From Flavobacterium xinjiangense (lineage in GTDB: Bacteria > Bacteroidota > Bacteroidia > Flavobacteriales > Flavobacteriaceae), in assembly GCF_900142885.1 (NCBI RefSeq), contig NZ_FRCL01000015.1, positions 39,809-76,633 on the forward strand: a DNA stretch of 36,825 nucleotides, in the 5' to 3' direction. Both the position numbers and the translations under genes were made by a program. This document shows positions 32,808-36,825 of this stretch, piece after piece; within the stretch, counting starts at the first letter, position 1, and every line of letters starts with the position of its first letter. The notes beneath the pieces are model-generated. The model was not told the origin of the DNA and made no database searches. It worked only from the letters and a program-made list of their open reading frames with translations.

Positions 32808-34233
32808 AAATAAGTTACAAAGCTTTGTTATTGTGTTGAGCACTTGTCTTAGCATAATTAGCTGTAAAGCGCCATCGGTCATAATACCAACTGCAAACAG
32901 TACGGTTCCTGAAAGTTATGGTACTAATAAAGATACGTCGAATGTGTCAATGGTTACTTGGCACAACTATTTCAATGATAAAAACCTAGTTGATTTGATC
33001 GATATTGCATTGAAAAACAATCAGGAATTGAATGTTACTTTGCAAGAAATTGAAATTGCTAAGAATGACATCCGAATGAGAAAAGGAGCATTATTACCTT
33101 CCGTTGGTTTAAGAGCTGGGACAGGAGTTGAAAAAGTAGGTAGATATACCAGCCAAGGAGCTGGGGATGCTTCTACTGAAATTGCTCCAGGAAAAGAATT
33201 TCCTGATCCTCTTACTGATTTTAATTTGAGAGCTTATGCAAATTGGGAAGTAGATATTTGGAAAAAACTCCATAATTCTAAGAAAGCAGCTGTAAGCAGA
33301 TATTTGTCTACAATTGAAGGCAAAAATTTTGTGATTACTAATCTTATTGCCGAAGTAGCTGATTCTTATTATGAATTGTTGGCTTTAGATAATCAACTAG
33401 ATATTATAAAACAAACCATTGAATTGCAAAATAATGCTTTGAATATTGTAAAAGTTCAAAAAGAAGCTGCAAGATCAACTGAACTAGCGGTTCAAAAATT
33501 TCAGGCAGAGGTTTTGTCATCAAAAAGTATAGAGTTTGATCTCAATCAAAAAATTGTAGAAACGGAAAATAGGATTAACTTTTTACTCGGGCGATATCCA
33601 CAGAAAATTATAAGAGATAAAAGTGTCTTTTTGAATTTTTCTACAACAGCTATCCAATCTGGAATTCCGTCACAATTATTAGAAAATCGTCCAGATGTCA
33701 AACAAGCTGAACTAGAATTAGCAGCAGCAAAACTTGACGTAAAAGTAGCTCGTGCTGAATTTTACCCCTCACTAGATATTTCTGCAGCATTTGGATTACA
33801 GGCGTTTAAAACCTCTTATTTGGTAAAATTCCCTGAATCTTTACTGTATTCTTTGGCTGGAGATTTAGCCGCGCCGCTTATTAATAGAAATGGAATTAAA
33901 GCAGAGTTTTACAATGCTAATGCTCGCCAACTGCAGGCAATGTATAATTACGAACGTACTATTCTTAATGCATATCTGGAAGTTTCAAATCAACTATCAA
34001 AGATTAATAATATAGAAAAGAGTTATGATATGAAATCACAGCAAGTTGATGCTCTTAATAAGTCTATTGATGCTTCTAATGATTTGTTTAAGTCAGCTAG
34101 AATCGATTATTTTGAAGTTCTTATGACACAACGCGATGCATTAGATTCTAAGATGGAATTAATTGAAACCAAAAAAGATCAGATGAATGCTTTTGTACAT
34201 GTGTACAGAGATTTAGGAGGTGGTTGGAGATAA
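32800..34233 (+). CDS. RND efflux outer-membrane channel (OprM/TolC-type lipoprotein)
   Basis: A 477-residue outer-membrane factor. Its N-terminal lipobox reads LSIISC, with the acylated Cys at about residue 22. The mature part has two structural repeats of long helices and beta strands: the first around NQELNVTLQEIEIAKNDIRMRKGALLPSVGLRAGTG, and the second around LLENRPDVKQAELELAAAKLDVKVARAEFYPSLDISAAFGLQ (the R-P-D-V and F-Y-P-S-L motifs typical of NodT/OprM). It overlaps the permease gene by 8 bp and finishes the three-part pump. A strong terminator follows. Confidence 0.96.
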   Translation: MYKNKLQSFVIVLSTCLSIISCKAPSVIIPTANSTVPESYGTNKDTSNVSMVTWHNYFNDKNLVDLIDIALKNNQELNVTLQEIEIAKNDIRMRKGALLPSVGLRAGTGVEKVGRYTSQGAGDASTEIAPGKEFPDPLTDFNLRAYANWEVDIWKKLHNSKKAAVSRYLSTIEGKNFVITNLIAEVADSYYELLALDNQLDIIKQTIELQNNALNIVKVQKEAARSTELAVQKFQAEVLSSKSIEFDLNQKIVETENRINFLLGRYPQKIIRDKSVFLNFSTTAIQSGIPSQLLENRPDVKQAELELAAAKLDVKVARAEFYPSLDISAAFGLQAFKTSYLVKFPESLLYSLAGDLAAPLINRNGIKAEFYNANARQLQAMYNYERTILNAYLEVSNQLSKINNIEKSYDMKSQQVDALNKSIDASNDLFKSARIDYFEVLMTQRDALDSKMELIETKKDQMNAFVHVYRDLGGGWR

Positions 34234-34249
34234 ACAACCTTATAATCAA

Positions 34250-34282
34250 TAAGCCGGGCATAATTGCCCGGCTTATTTTTTT
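34250..34282 (+). terminator. rho-independent terminator of the RND operon
   Basis: Perfect stem TAAGCCGGGCA (34250-34260) / TGCCCGGCTTA (34265-34275), 4-nt loop, followed by a run of T. It ends the three-gene efflux operon 17 bp after its last stop. Confidence 0.92.
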
Positions 34283-34321
34283 TACTCCATATCAGCAGAT
34301 AAATTAATCCGCTCCTAAAAT

Positions 34322-35410
34322 TTATTGGAAATAAGAAAATGTTTCTTCGTTTTCTAATTTCAATAAGGTTTCATAAATTAATTTAATGACATTTTCTACG
34401 TCATCACGGTGTACCATTTCAACGGTTGTATGCATATAACGTAAAGGCAATGATATTAATGCAGAGGCAACACCGCCATTACTGTAAGCAAAAGCATCGG
34501 TATCCGTGCCTGTAACCCTAGAGGAAGCCAATCGCTGGAACGGAATTTCTTTAGCCATAGCAGTTTCTAAAATCAATTCTCTCAAATTATTTTGAACAGC
34601 CGGCGCATACGTTACAACAGGACCTTTACCAATTTTTGTTTCTCCTTCAATTTTCTTATCGATCATTGGAGTAGTGGAGTCATGACAAACATCAGTAACA
34701 ATTGCTACGTTGGGTTTTATGGTTTTCGTAATCATTTCGGCACCACGAAGACCTACTTCTTCCTGAACAGAATTAGTGATATATAATCCAAACGGAAGTT
34801 TTATTTTGTTTTCATGCAACATACGAGCCACTTCGGCAATCATAAATCCGCCCATTCGATTGTCAATGGCACGACAAACAAATTTGTTATCGTTCAAAAT
34901 CATGAATTCATCAGGATACGTAATCACACAACCCACATGAACTCCCATTTTATCGACTTGCTCTTTAGTTTCGCAACCAATGTCAATAAACAAATTATCG
35001 ACTTTAGCCACTTCCTCTTTGCTTCTATTTCTAGTGTGAATAGCTGGCCAGCCAAAAACACCTTTTACAATTCCTTTTTTAGTGTGAATATTTACACGTT
35101 TTGAAGGGGCAATTTGGTGATCTGAACCACCATTTCTAATAACATAGATTAATCCATCGTCAGTGATATAGTTCACATACCAAGAAATTTCATCCGCATG
35201 ACCTTCAATGACTACCTTATAAGGAGCATCAGGATTTATAATTCCTACGGCAGTACCGTATGTATCCGTTATAAAAGTATCCACATACGGTTTCAAATAA
35301 TCCATCCATATTTTCTGCCCATCACTTTCGTATCCTGTAGGTGATGCATTATTAAGGTAGTTTTCTAAAAATTCAAGGGATGACTTATTTAATATTGATT
35401 TAGTACTCAT
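34322..35410 (-). CDS. M42-family metallo-aminopeptidase
   Basis: A 362-residue cytosolic peptidase (deblocking/glutamyl aminopeptidase family). The two-metal site is visible in sequence order: His71 and Asp73 in GHADEISWYV, the bridging Asp183 in RAIDNRMGGFM, the catalytic Glu217 and metal-binding Glu218 in VQEEVGLRGAEM, Asp240 in VTDVCHDS, and His327 in RYMHTTVEM. Members build large tetrahedral complexes and clip N-terminal residues from peptides. The start at 35410 gives MSTKSILNKSSLEFLENYL, typical of the family. It is divergent from the DUF4294 gene, whose start is 84 bp away. Confidence 0.95.
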   Translation of the reverse strand: MSTKSILNKSSLEFLENYLNNASPTGYESDGQKIWMDYLKPYVDTFITDTYGTAVGIINPDAPYKVVIEGHADEISWYVNYITDDGLIYVIRNGGSDHQIAPSKRVNIHTKKGIVKGVFGWPAIHTRNRSKEEVAKVDNLFIDIGCETKEQVDKMGVHVGCVITYPDEFMILNDNKFVCRAIDNRMGGFMIAEVARMLHENKIKLPFGLYITNSVQEEVGLRGAEMITKTIKPNVAIVTDVCHDSTTPMIDKKIEGETKIGKGPVVTYAPAVQNNLRELILETAMAKEIPFQRLASSRVTGTDTDAFAYSNGGVASALISLPLRYMHTTVEMVHRDDVENVIKLIYETLLKLENEETFSYFQ

Positions 35411-35466
35411 AAAATTAATTTTTTGCTAAATTATAAATTTGGCATCACAGTTGCATATATAATGTA

Positions 35467-35474
35467 TAATTTTG
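35467..35474 (+). promoter_or_regulatory. -7 box of the DUF4294 gene
   Basis: TAATTTTG matches TAnnTTTG and lies 20 bp before the ATG at 35495. No convincing -33 element at 19 bp. Confidence 0.4.
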
Positions 35475-35494
35475 GCAATTAAATTTTTCAACAT

Positions 35495-36169
35495 ATGAAG
35501 ATCGTTACGCTTTTCTTTTTTTTACTTTTTACAGCTCTGGGAGCTAATGCTCAAGTAACCCCAAAGGATACCACTAAGATGGGTTATGTATTAACTGAAA
35601 ACGATTCAATTCTTAATGACACCATACAATTACCGGAGCTTGTAGTCTTTAAAGAAAAACTTGACCCTGAAGCAAAAAAGCAATTCCTTATTCTTCAAAA
35701 CCGAGTTTATAAAACCTATCCATATGCAAAACTGGCTTCGGAGCGATTGACTGTTCTGAATAAAGGAATGGCATCACTCAGCACCAATAGGGAGAAAAAG
35801 AAATATTTCAAGATAGTCGAAGATTACCTTAGCAATGAATTTGAATCCAAACTCAAAAAACTATCCCGCAAGCAAGGACAGATATTGGTAAAGTTAATTC
35901 ATCGTCAAACCGGAACAACAACCTACGATCTGGTCAAAAACCTTAAAAGTGGTTGGAAAGCTTTTTGGTCTAACACAGCAGCGAGCATGTTTGATATCAA
36001 TTTAAAAACAAAATACTCACCTTATGAAGTCAATGAAGATTATTTAATAGAAACCGTACTAGTAAGAGCTTTCGAATCTGGAAGATTGCAAAATCAAAAA
36101 CCTGCAGCTCCTGTGGATTATGATAGTCTGACTGATTCTTGGCTGTCTAAAGTTCAAAAAACAAATTAG
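35495..36169 (+). CDS. exported DUF4294-domain protein
   Basis: A 224-residue protein with a signal peptide (MKIVTLFFFLLFTALGANAQ). The conserved block runs from about residue 45 to 165: LPELVVFKEKLDPEAKKQFLILQNRVYKTYPYAKLASERL and KKYFKIVEDYLSNEFESKLKKLSRKQGQILVKLIHRQTGTTTYDLVKNLKSGWKAFWSNTAASMFDINLKTKYSP. From recall this is the DUF4294 family of Bacteroidetes, often found next to an M42 peptidase as here. Its function is unknown; the strongly basic central region is notable. A terminator follows. Confidence 0.8.
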   Translation: MKIVTLFFFLLFTALGANAQVTPKDTTKMGYVLTENDSILNDTIQLPELVVFKEKLDPEAKKQFLILQNRVYKTYPYAKLASERLTVLNKGMASLSTNREKKKYFKIVEDYLSNEFESKLKKLSRKQGQILVKLIHRQTGTTTYDLVKNLKSGWKAFWSNTAASMFDINLKTKYSPYEVNEDYLIETVLVRAFESGRLQNQKPAAPVDYDSLTDSWLSKVQKTN

Positions 36170-36196
36170 GTTTTTATTTGGGCGTTACCCTTTATA

Positions 36197-36236
36197 AAAA
36201 AGAGGCTATTATCTATAAAGGTAATAGCCTCTTTTT
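36197..36236 (+). terminator. rho-independent terminator after the DUF4294 gene
   Basis: Perfect 15-bp arms (36197-36211 and 36222-36236) around a 10-nt loop with A and T runs at the ends, 28 bp after the stop. Confidence 0.88.
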
Positions 36237-36239
36237 CAT

Positions 36240-36480
36240 AAACGGTCAGGCTATTCGCTACAAGTCCTCGTCAAGTTGCGTTTCACTTCACTTTTCTGCG
36301 GGCTTTCCGCTGCTATCCCTAACGCGCGCAGCGTACCAATCGAGTTTATCATTTCACCGAAGAAGAAATCTCATTCGGTAGTTTCCATTTCTTACCTTAT
36401 ATATAGGAACGAAGCATCTGCTTTAATAACTAAATTTTCACTACGTATATATAATGACATCCCTGTTTTTTATCCATTTC
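36240..36480. other. repeat-like intergenic spacer, no gene
   Basis: More GC-rich in the first 110 bp than its surroundings, with phrases such as GCGGGCTTTCCGCTGCTATC and CTAACGCGCGCAGCG that I recall as recurring in flavobacterial spacers. No start-to-stop frame here carries a protein-like pattern. Short open frames over 36178-36521 are not credible genes. Confidence 0.5.
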
Positions 36481-36482
36481 GG

Positions 36483-36514
36483 CTCCCTCTCCTTCGGAGA
36501 GGGTCGGGGAGAGG
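36483..36514. repeat. dispersed palindromic repeat (CCCTCTCC ... GGAGAGGG)
   Basis: Stem CCCTCTCC (36485-36492) / GGAGAGGG (36496-36503) with a TTC loop, then TCGGGGAGAGG, a second partial complement to the left arm. This GC-rich unit in AT-rich DNA is of a type found scattered in Bacteroidetes genomes (from recall). Confidence 0.6.
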
Positions 36515-36597
36515 AAAATAATAGACTTTCAAAATTCACGTTTCCAGGGTTTTAAAGCCAAGGTTAAGAAAACGTCAAAAAAAAGCGTTTAAAAAAC

Positions 36598-36627
36598 TTG
36601 CGAAAGCGAATAAAGGTGGTACTTTTG
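36598..36627 (+). promoter_or_regulatory. rRNA operon promoter P1
   Basis: TTG (36598-36600), exactly 19 bp, TACTTTTG (36620-36627), followed by a GC-rich discriminator CACCCGC. A perfect Bacteroidetes-type promoter and the first of a tandem pair. Confidence 0.85.
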
Positions 36628-36646
36628 CACCCGCAACAACGCATAC

Positions 36647-36667
36647 GTTCTTTAACAAACTGACAAG
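36647..36667 (+). promoter_or_regulatory. boxA-like antitermination site 1
   Basis: GTTCTTTAACAAACTGACAAG resembles the boxA of rRNA leaders (core CTTTAACA), which loads the Nus antitermination complex. Confidence 0.65.
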
Positions 36668-36719
36668 TATTACGAATCGAAAACGAGAATTTATTTTCAA
36701 AAAAAAGATTTCAAAAAGC

Positions 36720-36750
36720 TTGTGAGATTGGAAAACGGATGTTACATTTG
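36720..36750 (+). promoter_or_regulatory. rRNA operon promoter P2
   Basis: TTG (36720-36722), 20 bp, TACATTTG (36743-36750), then the discriminator CACCCCGC. Same layout as P1, 123 bp downstream. Confidence 0.85.
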
Positions 36751-36770
36751 CACCCCGCAAAACAAGCAAA

Positions 36771-36791
36771 GTTCCTTGACAAACTGATAAG
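36771..36791 (+). promoter_or_regulatory. boxA-like antitermination site 2
   Basis: GTTCCTTGACAAACTGATAAG is a variant of the first boxA-like site in the same position relative to P2. The 16S rRNA gene is expected soon after base 36825. Confidence 0.6.
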
Positions 36792-36825
36792 AAAACGAGA
36801 AGAAAAAGAAAACAAAAATTTTCTA

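Noticed and set aside
36178..36521. Two open frames of 67 and 81 codons after the DUF4294 gene
   Set aside because: They cross a terminator hairpin and repeat-like spacer, have no protein-like pattern and no promoter of their own.
1..36825. CRISPR array, insertion sequence, tRNA or phage structural genes
   Set aside because: No regularly spaced long repeats, no transposase frame, no cloverleaf and no phage genes were recognised by eye on either strand.

Overview
The window looks like a Flavobacterium-type genome (phylum Bacteroidota). The evidence is the gliding-motility pair gldF-gldG, Bacteroidetes-type conjugation genes, AT-rich DNA, and promoters of the TTG-N19-TAnnTTTG class (the -33/-7 type of this phylum). 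All calls come from reading the sequence and the translations; no database search was run.

Region 1 (1-about 8690) is the right-hand end of an integrative conjugative element (ICE). It holds the last codons of an upstream tra gene, then a tightly packed run traI, traJ, traK, a TraL-like gene, traM and traN for the mating-pore complex. After that come a DUF3945-like gene and two small DNA-binding proteins. Convergent to these is an integrase module: a tyrosine recombinase preceded by, and overlapping, a double-HTH protein. Between the double-HTH gene and the chromosome lie 230 bp dense with repeats: a five-copy array with an exact 10-bp period, three copies of an 11-bp motif, and a 19-bp-arm hairpin. 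The element abuts the intact 3' end of mnmE, the same conserved site used by SGI1-type islands. The other end lies left of the window.

Region 2 (8688-20124) is chromosomal: mnmE; two tandem universal stress proteins; a membrane-anchored MutS-family ATPase; dnaN; gldG and gldF; a small monooxygenase-fold protein; a SAM hydroxide adenosyltransferase; and phoH.

Region 3 (20356-27595) starts with a nitric-oxide defence unit, flavohemoglobin hmp followed by an Rrf2/NsrR-like regulator, with a near-perfect dyad over the hmp promoter. Then come a Cof-type HAD phosphatase, a secreted S9 peptidase, purC, and two small genes on the minus strand. One of these (an SRPBCC protein) has no ATG, GTG or TTG in a sensible place and probably starts at ATT.

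Region 4 (27596-36825) contains a small exported protein, a tripartite RND efflux operon (adaptor, pump, outer-membrane channel), an M42 aminopeptidase and a DUF4294 protein. It ends with a repeat-rich spacer running into two tandem strong promoters, each followed by a boxA-like sequence. This is almost certainly the leader of an rRNA operon whose 16S gene begins just past the right edge.
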